NCBI GenBank assembly: GCA_965196605.1 | Contig: CBDAKK010000008.1 | Coordinates: 434,001-498,000, forward strand | Direction: 5' to 3' | DNA: 64,000 nt | Origin: CBDAKK01 sp965196605 | Lineage (GTDB): Bacteria; Spirochaetota; Spirochaetia; WTKD01; G963693115 | Shown: one piece after another, positions 1 to 9,650 of the stretch | Layout: every line of letters starts with the position of its first letter | Position numbering within the stretch: position 1 is the first letter of the stretch | Translations under genes and position numbers: made by a program | Notes under the pieces: generated by a model | What the model saw: only the letters and a program-made list of their open reading frames with translations | What the model was told of the DNA's origin: nothing | Database searches by the model: none

Positions 1-1978
1 CTTCACCGTATTTTCCAAATACATACAGCTCATCTCCAACAACCTCAGCAGCTTGGTACTCCATTTTGGGAAACTTCGCCTCTTTTGTCCATGTCTTTCC
101 TTCATCTGCTGACTTCCACACATCATTCTGATATGTGCCAGATACCAGCCCCCCCATAAGGTACATGGCATCTTTGAAAACTACTACATTGTGCCCAGCA
201 CGCTCTGAAAACCTTGTCTCTGTTTCTGTCTCCGTCTTGGCCTCTGTTGTTGTCTCTGCCACTGTCTTGGTCTCTCTTGTTACTTTGGTCCATGTCTCTC
301 CCTTACTATCTGACTTCCAAACATCATTGTAATACAAGTCAACCCCCCCTTTTCCCCCTATAAGGTACATGGCATCTTTGATAACTACCACATCGTGCCC
401 AGTACGCTTTGGAAATGCTGCTTTTCCTGTTACTTTGGTCCAGGTCTCTCCCTTGTTATCTGACTTCCACACATCATTGTAATAATGTGTTCCCTTCCCC
501 CCTATAAGATACATGGCATCTTTGAAAATTACTACATTGTGCCCAGCACGACTTTTAAACTCTGCCTTTGCTGTTACTGCAGTCCATGTCTTTCCTTCAT
601 CTGCTGACTTCCACACATCATTGTAATACTCTTCATAATCGTAGGGGCTACCAGGCTCTTTGTATACTCCCCCTATTATGTACAATTCACTATTCAGTTG
701 TACAAAACCATGCGCGCTGCGCGGAGTAAACTCAAGAATTTTAGTAGATTTCCATACCTGTCCATCAGTAGACGTTAACACCTCATTAGAGGCAGCCTGG
801 TTAATACGATCGCGGCCTGCAATGCTATAGAGTGCATCATTGAATGCGACCAGCGCATGGTTACTGCGTTCTCCAAACCCCTGAATATTTTCTATTTTTT
901 GCCATTGTTTCTGCCCTGCTTTCTCAGTCGTCTTTTCTTCTTCTTTAGCATTCTCAGTCGCCTTTTCCTCAGCATCTATAAGCTTCCACACGTCTTTTGC
1001 ACTCGTGGGTGGCCAGTCGCCATTTGTACCACCCGTAATATAAATGGCATCCCTCCATACAGCCACTGCTGGCGACTTACGATTAGGCAAGTCACTGGCA
1101 TTGGTAATTGCAACCGTTTCCCATGTTTTGCCATCGCTTGATTTCCGCACATCGTTGTAAGAAAGCTGCTGTTGTCCCCCTAAGAGATACATGGTGTCGT
1201 TCATGACCACCACCTTATTAAGGTATTTTGGAAGCTGTGTGTTTTTGTCTGCTAGTAACTGAGTCCATTCTGTGCCATTTTTTGATTTCCAGACATCGTT
1301 GTAAAAAATAGAGCCCTTCTGCCCCCCTATGACGTACATGGCTTCGCCCACCACCACTACGTGTAAGAGACTACGCTCTGAAAAGACCTGATCGCTTATT
1401 ACTGTAACTTTTTCCCAATCCTTTCCATTGGCAGACTTCCATATTTTGTTATGGTACTTCCCACTTGTGGACTGCCCCCCTATGACATATATGGCGTCCT
1501 TCCATACCACGGATGCATGTTTGTAGATCAAACCAAACGCCGTATCGGATTTTTGTACCAGTTGCACCCATTCAGATCCATTGGATGACTTCCACACATC
1601 TTGTCTGGGCTTAAAATTCGCATAACCTCCTATGACGTACAGTTCATCCTTAAAGACCAATGTAGTATGAAATATGCGTGAAGGAAATGTATTACCACGG
1701 TTGTGATGTTCCTTCATCTGCTGCCATGAGGTTGCTTTATTTGAAGACATCCAAACATCGTTAAAGGTTTTCGTAGGAGATTTTTCTTCCCCGCCAGAGA
1801 GAAAAATATTAAACGTGGGAGAGGGGGGGAGGTAACGGGTTTATCGCCATCGGGATTTTTTACAGTATTTCCTGTGTTAGGACTACTTGGTAGGCTTGGT
1901 GGATCGCAGGAAAAAAGTAATATAAGACAAGCAAAACTTGTTATTAACGCAAATAAAATGTTTTTTTTGTGTGTTCAT
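1..1978 (-). CDS. Kelch-repeat lipoprotein, frameshifted near its start and cut by the window edge
   Basis: The minus strand is open from position 1 to about 1840 and encodes about ten Kelch-like repeats. Each has a hydrophobic strand ending in a 'YLIGG' or 'YVIGG' motif, followed by 'YNDVWKS' and 'GxxWTKVT', typical of galactose-oxidase/Kelch beta-propellers. Two Thr/Glu/Lys-rich inserts interrupt the repeats. Upstream, another frame encodes a convincing lipoprotein signal ending in a lipobox-like 'LLFSC' and a Pro/Asn-rich linker. The ATG at 1978 is in the Kelch frame, but that frame has a TAG at 1883-1885. Restoring one protein needs one base fewer in the T8 run at 1961-1968 and one more in the G7 run at 1823-1829. 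The likely product is a surface-anchored propeller of unknown ligand. The C-terminus is outside the window. Confidence 0.75.
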
Positions 1979-1984
1979 GTATAA

Positions 1985-2013
1985 TGAATATGAAAATATT
2001 AACCTTATTTCAA
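1985..2013 (-). promoter_or_regulatory. Putative promoter of the Kelch lipoprotein gene (leaderless type)
   Basis: On the minus strand TTGAAA (2008-2013) and TATTCA (1985-1990) are separated by 17 nt. The -10 box ends 6 nt before the ATG at 1978. No Shine-Dalgarno sequence is visible, so the transcript probably starts at or next to the start codon. Confidence 0.4.
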
Positions 2014-2071
2014 TAGGAAAATAATAAAAAATAACAAAAAAAAATTCATATATATGTATGTAAAAATTAGC

Positions 2072-2101
2072 GAGTTTTATGTGATATATGAGCTAAAACT
2101 C
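2072..2101 (-). terminator. Possible terminator of the ferric-reductase-like operon
   Basis: An inverted repeat (GAGTTTT at 2072-2078, AAAACTC at 2095-2101) lies downstream of the reductase stop codon. On the minus strand a weak T-rich stretch follows the stem. The 16-nt loop and modest T-run keep confidence low. Confidence 0.3.
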
Positions 2102-2157
2102 ATGCATGTGTCTCGTTGCGTGAGTTTTGAAGGTTTTTGTAAAAAGCGCGTGGGTTT

Positions 2158-3486
2158 TTACATGGCAAAGAGTTCGTAATGAATGTTGCGCTTTGATATT
2201 CCCAGTGAGTGTAGCATGCGAATAATGGAGCGCGTGAGCGTGGAGGAGGCGCAGATGTAATACGCGCGAGTACGATAGTCGGGGTCTGCCACAATGTCTT
2301 TTTCACACAGGGGTGTGCCGCGACTGCGAGAGTAGGTGCGCATTTTCACAAGGTCTTGTGCGCGTTCTTGTACCTTTTTTCCAAAGGCGTCATCGTATGT
2401 GTTGCTCAGCCAGTGGAATGACACCATGTCTTTCGCCGCATTGTTTTTTATGCGCGCAAGGTCTGCGAGTATGCCTAAAAAGGGTGTGACGCCTATGCCT
2501 CCTGCTATAAAGGTTATAGCGTGCTTTTTTTTGCCCTCGGTTTGGCGCATGAGTTTGGCTTCGTCAATGCAAAAGCTGCCGTAGGGCGCGTCACAAACCA
2601 GCAGGTCGCCAAGGGCACAGTCGCTGCGCAGGCGCTTGGTAAAGTCGCCTTCCTTTTGCACGGTAATGCTTATGTTTTTTGCATTGCTTGCTGATGAAAA
2701 AGAAAAGGGGTGCTCTTCTGATTTGAGGGCGCCGCTGATAAAGCGAAAAAATCCGAATTGTCCCGCCTTGTATGTGAGCGGTTTGCCCGAGACTTGCTCA
2801 AACTCTATGGTGGTTATTGCCTCGTTTTCTGCTTGTATGTGCACCACTTTCCACACGCGCCGCCGCAGCACCAAGGGGCGCAGGAGTTTGTGGTAGAGAT
2901 AAGAGCCAAAACTTATTACAAAAAACACTACTAATAGTGCCGCGGCAAGGGGGCTGTCAGCAAAGTAGTTTGAAAGCATGATGTGCCAAAACACTAACAC
3001 TGCGCCAAGCGCGTTTATGTTGTGTAGCAGCCTAAAATGCTTGTATTGTACTTTGCTCCCCACAAGTTTTTTTACTTTACGCATAAAAGGAATGCGGTGA
3101 ATGAGTGTTTCTACCCATAGGGTAATAGCAAGTATGTAGAGGCTCACAAAAATGGTTGCCGCGCTCAGTCCCAAAAACGCGGTAAAGGAGCCTAAGCCCC
3201 GCAAGAGCGCGTGAATAGTGGTAAGTATTACTATGCCCGAGGTAGTGACAACGTGCAGGCGCATGACTGTGGGAAGGCCAACTGATTTTTCTATTATTTT
3301 AACGCGTGAGCCCGTTATGAACTGGCTCATAAACCAAAAGTACAGAAACACTCCCGGTATTGTAAAGGAAAATATTCCCCACAAAAGCTCGGCGGGGAAG
3401 AGCGCTTGTATTTGGTAGTAGTAGACGCCGAGCGTTATGAGTGGAAGTAGTACGTATGTTGATACAACGTATGCGATAAATATCAT
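2158..3486 (-). CDS. Ferric-reductase-like transmembrane flavoprotein (FNR-type)
   Basis: This 442-residue protein has an N-terminal six-helix haem-binding ferric-reductase-like domain (residues ~1-195), with candidate haem histidines in 'MRLHVV', 'TIHALL', 'LLHNIN' and 'FWHIML'. A ferredoxin-reductase module follows (~210-442). It shows the flavin motif 'HPFSFSSA', the nucleotide-binding 'GGIGVTPFLG' and a C-terminal aromatic 'YELF'. It probably moves electrons from cytosolic NAD(P)H across the membrane, to ferric iron or another acceptor; the substrate cannot be read from sequence. It lies 6 bp downstream of a small exported-protein gene on the same strand, so the two are likely co-transcribed and may share an electron-transfer role (inference). 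Confidence 0.8.
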   Translation of the reverse strand: MIFIAYVVSTYVLLPLITLGVYYYQIQALFPAELLWGIFSFTIPGVFLYFWFMSQFITGSRVKIIEKSVGLPTVMRLHVVTTSGIVILTTIHALLRGLGSFTAFLGLSAATIFVSLYILAITLWVETLIHRIPFMRKVKKLVGSKVQYKHFRLLHNINALGAVLVFWHIMLSNYFADSPLAAALLVVFFVISFGSYLYHKLLRPLVLRRRVWKVVHIQAENEAITTIEFEQVSGKPLTYKAGQFGFFRFISGALKSEEHPFSFSSASNAKNISITVQKEGDFTKRLRSDCALGDLLVCDAPYGSFCIDEAKLMRQTEGKKKHAITFIAGGIGVTPFLGILADLARIKNNAAKDMVSFHWLSNTYDDAFGKKVQERAQDLVKMRTYSRSRGTPLCEKDIVADPDYRTRAYYICASSTLTRSIIRMLHSLGISKRNIHYELFAM

Positions 3487-3492
3487 AGCATG

Positions 3493-4010
3493 CTAACTAC
3501 GCTTGAGTACTTCTAGTACTTTTGCAGCAACTGTGTTTATCATAAAAGGCTCAGCATATCGTTCAGGTGAGGGGCTGGTCAGGGCATCCACATCTTCGGG
3601 TAGTCCGGGGAGTGTTGGCTTCATGGGCAGAAAGTGTACAACAAGGAGTTTTTTGTTTTCTTTGTGACGCACCACAAAGGGTGTTATGCCAATTTTCAGC
3701 GAGGCCTCGTTTCTTTGGATGTATACAACTACTGCATCGTATTTTGAAAACAGAGTATCTGTTGCGTTTTTATACGCAATGAATTTTTGTTTTACCTTCA
3801 CGGTTTTGTCTTTTTTTTGATGCCAAGCTCAAGGTCTTTGAGTAAGTAGCGTATGTTTTTATCACGCGTGCTTTTCAACAAGACTGCTACATTGTAAGTT
3901 TTTGTCTGTGCTGACAGCGTCACTACGGCGCTATATGCAAGGAAAAAAAATGCTAAAGCAAAAAAACGTAAAATGTAAGCGGTAATATGGTTGTGTGTTT
4001 TCATGAGCAT
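3493..4010 (-). pseudogene. Small periplasmic protein of unknown function, split by a poly-A frameshift
   Basis: Two ORFs overlap by four bases. The upstream one (3798-4010) has a Sec signal peptide ending in 'TLSAQT' and stops after 'GIKKKTKP'. The downstream one (3493-3801) continues an alpha/beta domain containing 'YDAVVVYIQ' and 'KLLVVHFLP'. Adding one A to the A8 run (T8 on the plus strand, 3811-3818) gives one ~172-residue protein with 'GIKKKDKTVKV' at the junction. The parts therefore look like one gene, either truly broken, slippery, or hit by a base-calling error. I do not recognise the family. AAGG sits 4 nt before the ATG at 4010 and a TATAAT lies further upstream. The membrane reductase gene follows 6 bp downstream. 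Confidence 0.55.
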
Positions 4011-4200
4011 AAACCTTTTTGGTAATTTCTTTTAATTATATCATAGTGTAGCAAGTGCAATCTTTTCAGTAATATATTTCAAATATGAAATTATAATTCC
4101 ATTAAAACGCAAAAAAGAAAGACCTATATTAATTTATAGAGTTAAAATATTTATTTTTTTAATTTATTGCGTAATTTTAGTTAATAAAAAGAAACTAATT

Positions 4201-5524
4201 ATGAAAAAAATATATCGAAGAAAAAAAAGAAGCGGAAGCATATAATCCCTTTCATAGTTTCATAATTTTAAGAGTTTATCTTAAGCATGTTCGACCATTT
4301 ATCTTAAACCTAGGACAAAAAGAAAACACGTCTCAAATAGTTCGATCACAGAAAAGCTCGACAGTAGCGCTGATAATACTCTTAATAAATATAACATTTA
4401 TACAATCATTTTTTTACAATTTATACAATATGGATGCAGTTCTTATAAAGATTTCTTTTGCTTATATAGGATTTAACATAGTGTTACTTGCAATTTTTCA
4501 TGTTACAAAAAGTTATAATTTTCTCTTTTTTTCATTTGTCACACTGATGTTCTGTTTTCTTATTGTAATAACATTATTGCTCGGTGGTTTTTCAAAATCG
4601 GGCTTTGTATTGATTTTTGGTATCATTTTGCCATTATCTGCAAATTTCACTCATAGTATTGTTGCGGGAGCCGTAGTAACTGTTGCCTACATAGCTTCAA
4701 TCATTGTAATAGCATTTAATACTATTTTTAACTTTCTTCCCATTCCAAATTTCATTCCTATTTCTGAAGTATCACTACAGGCTCAGATAACGTTTTTAAC
4801 CATTAATGTGAGTTCTGTTGTATTTCTTATATATACAGCTACAGCATTCATGCACCTCAACCACATATTTCATAGAGAGCGCTCAGAGCTTTTATTAGAA
4901 AATGTCCTCCCAAAATCTCTTGTGCAACGCATGGAAGATGCAAAAAATATCGATGATGAACTAGACGATACTTTTTCAGATCACCATGATGACGTTGTGG
5001 TACTCTTTGCTGACATGTCAAATTTTACTCAACTTTCCGCTAAAATGACTTCAACAAAATTAATACAAGAGTTGAACACGATATTTTCACAATTTGATGT
5101 AATTGCCGATAAGTATAACGTAGAAAAAATCAAAACCATTGGGGATGCATACATGGCAATGGCAAAACCAATAGAACACACTTCTCATCATGTACGCATG
5201 CTGGAGTTTGCATTAGAAATCATTGAATTTATAAAAACAGCGCCTATTTTGGGGTTCCCAATCAAAGTACGCATTGGTGCGCACGCAGGCGAGGCTATAA
5301 CGGGCGTTATAGGTGTAGACAAACTTTCGTATGATGTGTGGGGTACCACCGTCAACATTGCAAGCCGTATTGAAAACTATGCTCCATCAAATGGAATTAC
5401 TATCTCAGAAGATATATACCAAAAAATATCCCATATATTTTCATGTACTAACAATAGAACAGAAGTTTTAAAGGGAGTAGGTGCTATATCATTATGGGAT
5501 GTAACAAATAAAGCCACACAATAA
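4201..5524 (+). CDS. Membrane class III adenylate cyclase, N-terminus across a poly-A frameshift
   Basis: The uninterrupted frame from the ATG at 4430 encodes 364 residues: about five transmembrane helices, then a class III cyclase domain (~180-350). It has metal-binding 'LFADMSNFT', adenine-selective 'KIKTIGDAY' (Lys) and 'YDVWGTTVNIASR' (Asp, Asn, Arg), so ATP is the expected substrate and cAMP the product. Upstream, the same frame stays open for 76 more codons without any ATG, GTG or TTG, and reads like protein (Glu/Lys-rich start, 'YNPFHSF', then a further membrane helix). An ATG at 4201 joins this frame if the A7 run (4204-4210) is one base shorter. I take 4201 as the ancestral start. 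The gene stands alone; an IS-like or regulatory partner is not seen. Confidence 0.75.
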
Positions 5525-5559
5525 TTTCATAATAAACAAGCATATGTGCTTACCTCACA

Positions 5560-6000
5560 GTGATTATTTTCACAGGTACAATAAGGCCCTTGATTTGCAA
5601 TAGTAAAGGGATTATGTCGACATAGCTGTTTTGCCTTTGTGGGGGAGTGTCCCTCACGCGCCCTTTGGGTAAGACGCGGGTTTTGCGTTTACGCGCGAGT
5701 AGGCTAACGCCGTGTGTGTTTTGTTTGCGTAGTATGGGGTGCTACCAGCGGTATTGTATGAATTCTTTTTGTATCATCCATGGTGCCTAATGCGTGTCAT
5801 CCATGACACAGGCGTGCCACGACGTGAGCGCACTATGATAATGCTTCGGACGGCTGTACTTGCTACAAATTCCATTTCTGTGTTGCTGTGCAACACTTGT
5901 TTTAATTGTTTCTAGCCGCTCGCCTTCGGTTCACGACTTTTTTTCTTTTTTTGCCATCCATGGCGTGTGTATGCACGAAAAAAGAAAATTTATAAAAGCA
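5560..6000. repeat. Dispersed mosaic repeat block (copy 1), no gene
   Basis: This intergenic stretch has the features shared by the later blocks: a GTGGGGGAG-type hairpin near 5640, 'TTGGGTAAGACGCG', 'ACGCGCGAG', 'TCGGACGGCTGTAC' near 5850, and a polypyrimidine then polypurine arm near 5940-5990. ORFs in it are short and look random. Confidence 0.65.
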
Positions 6001-6063
6001 TTTTTATTTTTATAGCGTTATGTTGTGTAATGTTTTAATGAAAGATTGCCGATAGTTTAAAAT

Positions 6064-6984
6064 ATGAAACAGATTATATTTTTTGTATTCATGATACTTG
6101 TTCTTACAAACGCTTTGTATGCTAATATTCCAGAAATTAATAAGTATGAAAGTATAATTTTTCTTAATGAAAAATTGAAACAACAAACCCCTCTCATTGC
6201 AGCGGGAGCGGGGCTCTTAGCTGGCGGAATTTTATTAACCGCAACATCTTTGGCTCTTACGTTAACAAATATATTTGGTCCAGAGTTGGGATGGTCATAT
6301 GTCGGAATTGGGGGGGGAGCCACGCTAGTAGGTATACCACTATTAAGCGTTGGAGTAGTTAAATCTAAAAATATAGAGAATAAAATAGAAAATACAAAAA
6401 TTGATGTAACAGAGAAGTATTATTATGACTTATTCTCAATTGAAAAAGATGACTTTAGTGATAGAGAAAAAATTTCTAGCGAATTTATACCTATAGATCT
6501 TCCTCTAACTCAAAAGGTACAAATTAGTTTTGTAGCTGGAAACAATAATCGTATTTATCCCAGTCAGACACGCAGTACGTTTATGATTAGAACTTTTAAT
6601 AAATCAATACAAGTATATTTGAATTTTATATCTAATAATGGCATTGCTTCTTATTACTCAGCAAAAGATGATGATAAAGAAACTTTAAAAATAACAAGTA
6701 TAAACTCTGACAAGTCTTGTAAAATCAGTATTACATCAACCTACACAACCACCTATAATAGGTATACTCCTTACATATCAAATACTACGGGCTTTACAAA
6801 TTCGGAACAATCTTGTGTGTATTATGAAGATGCCGCAGCTTTTATAACATTAGAAAAACTCAAAGAAAATAAAGATAGTGGTTATGCAATAAGATTTTAT
6901 GGTAAGAGAGAAAACACTACTATCAATATTCCCTCTTTATATATAAAAGCATTTTTACAAAGATATAATGAAGAACTTAATTAA
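6064..6984 (+). CDS. Exported protein of unknown function with a Gly-rich membrane segment
   Basis: The 306-residue product starts with a signal peptide ('MKQIIFFVFMILVL', likely cut after 'ALYA'). Two hydrophobic Gly/Ala-rich stretches follow at ~45-100 ('AAGAGLLAGGILL' and 'YVGIGGGATLVG'). The C-terminal ~200 residues are polar and rich in Asn, Ser, Thr and Tyr, suggesting an extracytoplasmic beta-rich domain. I recognise no family. A GATAGT at 6051-6056 ends 7 nt before the ATG and no Shine-Dalgarno is seen, so it may be leaderless. The gene is AT-rich compared with the 17-32 kb region, which could mean horizontal acquisition (inference). Confidence 0.6.
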   Translation: MKQIIFFVFMILVLTNALYANIPEINKYESIIFLNEKLKQQTPLIAAGAGLLAGGILLTATSLALTLTNIFGPELGWSYVGIGGGATLVGIPLLSVGVVKSKNIENKIENTKIDVTEKYYYDLFSIEKDDFSDREKISSEFIPIDLPLTQKVQISFVAGNNNRIYPSQTRSTFMIRTFNKSIQVYLNFISNNGIASYYSAKDDDKETLKITSINSDKSCKISITSTYTTTYNRYTPYISNTTGFTNSEQSCVYYEDAAAFITLEKLKENKDSGYAIRFYGKRENTTINIPSLYIKAFLQRYNEELN

Positions 6985-7026
6985 GATAGTTTAGGGTATA
7001 AGCTATTTTATGATAGTAACCGCAGA

Positions 7027-7488
7027 TTAAAAGAAAAAAAGTTTCGTGGCTATACTGAAAATAAACACAAAGATTAGCCCTAGTATCCAACGCATAATTT
7101 TGAAATGAGTTAAAAATAATTCACGATTACTAGCAATTTCAGCCCTTAAGGCATCGCGGTTACTAGCGATTTCAGCCCTTAACTCTGTCTTGAGAGTTTT
7201 TATCGTATCGCGATTGCTGGCAATTTCAGCCCTTAGCTCTGTCTTGAGAGTTTTTATCGCATCGCGATTGCTGGCAATCTCAGCCTTTAAGGTATCGCGG
7301 TTATTGGCAATTTCAGTCTTTAAAGCATCTATGTTAAGTTCTGTTTCTTTTCTAAGGATGTCTATCTTGTTATTAAGAAGTTCATATATGTATGTTTCTT
7401 TGACAGTAAAAGTATTGTCTATAGATGCTGCTTTTTTTGTCTTTAATGAAGGTCTTTTCGTGTTTGTAACAACAGAAGTAAGCGCCAT
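7027..7488 (-). CDS. Tandem-repeat coiled-coil protein with a C-terminal membrane anchor
   Basis: The 153-residue protein has an N-terminal polar segment. It then has a coiled coil (~45-125) made of near-identical short repeats of the type 'EIASNRDxIKTLKTELRA', visible as DNA tandem repeats at about 7120-7330. It ends in one transmembrane helix ('ILGLIFVFIFSIATKLFF'). The layout resembles the Bdr-like/DUF1640-like repeat proteins known in spirochaetes and elsewhere, but homology cannot be shown here. It probably oligomerises with the coil in the cytoplasm and the tail in the inner membrane. TATACT (plus-strand 7495-7500) ends exactly 6 nt before the ATG, with no Shine-Dalgarno. Confidence 0.65.
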   Translation of the reverse strand: MALTSVVTNTKRPSLKTKKAASIDNTFTVKETYIYELLNNKIDILRKETELNIDALKTEIANNRDTLKAEIASNRDAIKTLKTELRAEIASNRDTIKTLKTELRAEIASNRDALRAEIASNRELFLTHFKIMRWILGLIFVFIFSIATKLFFF

Positions 7489-7775
7489 AAATGTAGTATA
7501 TCACGATGCAATGATGTGTATTGTCTTTTAAAGATGCAAGGCGTGGATTCAAGGGGCAAGAGCAACAGAGAGGGAGAAAGAGGAAATAAAAAAAGGGATT
7601 TATGCCACACCGCGCATCATGTACACTGCCTGCAATGCAGTGCGAATACTGAGCACACTTGCACGGTAAAAAATGAACCTCACCTTGATATGATAAAGCA
7701 ATGCCGCTACATACGCTAACAGCATTGCTTATTAAAAAATACGGCTTTACACTAAAAGCGTGTTATGCCAAAACC
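7489..7775. other. Intergenic region with two inverted repeats downstream of glnA
   Basis: There is no convincing gene here. CACTGC (7624-7629) pairs with GCAGTG (7637-7642), and AAGCAATGC (7696-7704) pairs with GCATTGCTT (7732-7740). The second lies just past the glnA stop on the minus strand and could protect or terminate its transcript, though no T-run follows it. Confidence 0.45.
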
Positions 7776-9185
7776 TTAGAGCGAATAATACAGCTTGTAT
7801 TCCAATGGCGTTGGGTGTATCTTGTTTGGCATAACTTCATTCTCCATCTTAAAGTCTATGTAGGCATTTATGAAGTCCTCTGAAAACACTTCATTGACCG
7901 TAAGATACTCGCTGTCTTTACGCAGCTCTTCAAGTGCAATTTCCAAACTACCACAGGTTGCGGGCACGTCCTTGAGTTCCTCCGCTGGTAAGTCGTAAAT
8001 GTTTTTGTCCAAGGCTTGCCCAGGGTCAATGTGGTTGCGTATGCCGTCTATCATCGCCATGGTCATTGCTGCAAAACTCAAATGCGGGCTTCCAGAAGAG
8101 TCGCCGCAACGGAATTCAAAACGCCGTGCCTTGTCGCTACTGACGTAGGGAATGCGAATAGCGGCGGAGCGGTTTGTCGCGCTGTAAGCCAAACGCACGG
8201 GCGCTTCATAACCCGGCACCAACCTTCGGTAACTGTTAAGCGTTGGGTTTGTAAAGGCTTGTATGGAGCGCCCGTGTTTCAAGAGTCCCCCAATTGCATA
8301 CAAGGCTTCTTGTGACAAACTTGCATACTTATCACCTGCAAACAAATTCTTGCCGTCCTTCCAAATGGACGTGTGTACATGCATGCCACTGCCGTTGTCC
8401 CCGTACAGGGGCTTGGGCATAAAGGTTGCGGACTTTCCAAACTCCGCTGCCGTGTTTTTTACCGCATACTTGTACTTGTAGACATCATCTCCCGCTAGCA
8501 CCGCGCTGTTGTACTCTATGCCAATCTCGCATTGTGCAGTCCCAACCTCGTGGTGGTGCAAACTCACTCCCAGCCCCATCTCCATCATGTGTGAAGTCAT
8601 CTCAGAGCGCAAGTCCATAAGCCCATCTTGCGGCGTAACGGGCAAATAGCCCTCTTTGTGCTGTATGGTGTGCCCATGCTCCCCTTCCTCGCTGCTGCTA
8701 TTCCATGGACCTTCTGAGCTATCCACATGCAAAACAGAAAAGTTTTTCTTAACCTCGAAGGAAACCTTATCGAACACAAAAAATTCTGGTTCAGCACCGA
8801 AGAATATTTCATTCCCTATGCCCGTGTTACGTAAATACTGAACCGCCAAGTTTGCTATGTTGCGCGGAGCCCTGTGGTACAAGTCACCCGTGCGCGGCTC
8901 CTTAATGTTCCCGTACATGACCAAGGTCTTGCGAGAACGAAAGGGGTCTAAAAACGCGGTACTCACATCGGGGACAAACAACATGTCCGAACGCTCAATA
9001 CCCTTCCACGCTCGTATGGATGACCCATCGAAGGGAAGCCCATCCGTCAGTTTATCCGCATCGAGCATGTCAGCAGTAAAGGTAATATGATGAAGTTTGC
9101 CAAACATATCATCAAATTGCATGTCTACATACTCAATGTTCTCTTTTTCTACCCATTTTAAAATGGAATCTATTGTATAAGCCAT
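7776..9185 (-). CDS. glnA: Glutamine synthetase type I
   Basis: Glutamine synthetase makes glutamine from glutamate, ammonia and ATP in the cytosol. The 469-residue product has the N-terminal beta-grasp domain with 'PFDGSSIRAW', metal/ATP motifs 'AEPEFFVFD' and 'KPLYGDNGSGMHVH', the glutamate loop 'NPTLNSYRRLVPGYEAP' and 'RFEFRCGDSSGSP'. The segment 'NIYDLPAEEL' keeps the tyrosine adenylylated in GSI-beta enzymes, so covalent control is possible, though no adenylyltransferase gene is in the window. An upstream in-frame start at 9212 exists, but the ATG at 9185 is preceded by AGGGGG at good spacing and starts at 'MAYTID', which fits the family. The upstream region is AT-rich and holds a palindrome. 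Confidence 0.95.
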   Translation of the reverse strand: MAYTIDSILKWVEKENIEYVDMQFDDMFGKLHHITFTADMLDADKLTDGLPFDGSSIRAWKGIERSDMLFVPDVSTAFLDPFRSRKTLVMYGNIKEPRTGDLYHRAPRNIANLAVQYLRNTGIGNEIFFGAEPEFFVFDKVSFEVKKNFSVLHVDSSEGPWNSSSEEGEHGHTIQHKEGYLPVTPQDGLMDLRSEMTSHMMEMGLGVSLHHHEVGTAQCEIGIEYNSAVLAGDDVYKYKYAVKNTAAEFGKSATFMPKPLYGDNGSGMHVHTSIWKDGKNLFAGDKYASLSQEALYAIGGLLKHGRSIQAFTNPTLNSYRRLVPGYEAPVRLAYSATNRSAAIRIPYVSSDKARRFEFRCGDSSGSPHLSFAAMTMAMIDGIRNHIDPGQALDKNIYDLPAEELKDVPATCGSLEIALEELRKDSEYLTVNEVFSEDFINAYIDFKMENEVMPNKIHPTPLEYKLYYSL

Positions 9186-9226
9186 AAAGCCCCCTATGTT
9201 ACACAATCGCAATTAAATTTTTAAAA

Positions 9227-9242
9227 TTTACAAAAATGTAAA
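9227..9242. promoter_or_regulatory. Palindrome upstream of glnA, candidate operator
   Basis: TTTACA (9227-9232) and TGTAAA (9237-9242) form a perfect 6-4-6 inverted repeat about 45 bp before the glnA start. A nitrogen-responsive repressor site is plausible from the context but no regulator is identified. AT-richness makes chance occurrence possible. Confidence 0.3.
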
Positions 9243-9584
9243 TAAATAATATTTATTGCCATTTTTGTTATATTCTTAATGATAGAAAATCGCACATTAT
9301 TTTGCAAGTACTTTGCAAAGTTTTGTAAAAATAATTTCACTACTTCATATTGAAGACGCTCACGCGTGCCTTTGCGGGGGGCAATCCCCCGCACCCCTCC
9401 TTGGGGTAAGATGCGGTATGTGCATAAGCGCTTTGCGGGGGAGTGTCCCCCACACTCCCCCCGTTGGGTAAGACGCTGTATTTGCGCATACGCGCGTGTG
9501 AGCTACCGCAATTTTGCTGACGCAGTGTGTGACACCTCTTGTTGCCAAGCAGCGGTTTTAAATACGCTATCTATTCGGGTGGCC

Positions 9585-9650
9585 GTTCTTTCTTTTCTTT
9601 TTTTGAGGACGCAAAAAAAGAAAAGAAAGAACCAAAGAAAAGAAAAAAAC
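9585..9650. repeat. Three-arm purine/pyrimidine hairpin plus mirror repeat (copy A)
   Basis: A 21-nt pyrimidine arm (9585-9605) pairs perfectly with 9612-9632 across a 6-nt loop. The last 17 bases of purine pattern, C-A7-G-A4-G-A3 (9612-9628), are then repeated in mirror order as A3-G-A4-G-A7-C (9634-9650) after the 5-nt spacer GAACC. The third arm cannot Watson-Crick pair with the stem antiparallel, but its geometry fits a folded-back purine-motif triplex. Confidence 0.85.

Noticed and set aside
9186..9360. Sigma-54 promoter before glnA
   Set aside because: I looked for TGGCAC-N5-TTGCA and found no acceptable match, despite an NtrC-type regulator elsewhere in the window.
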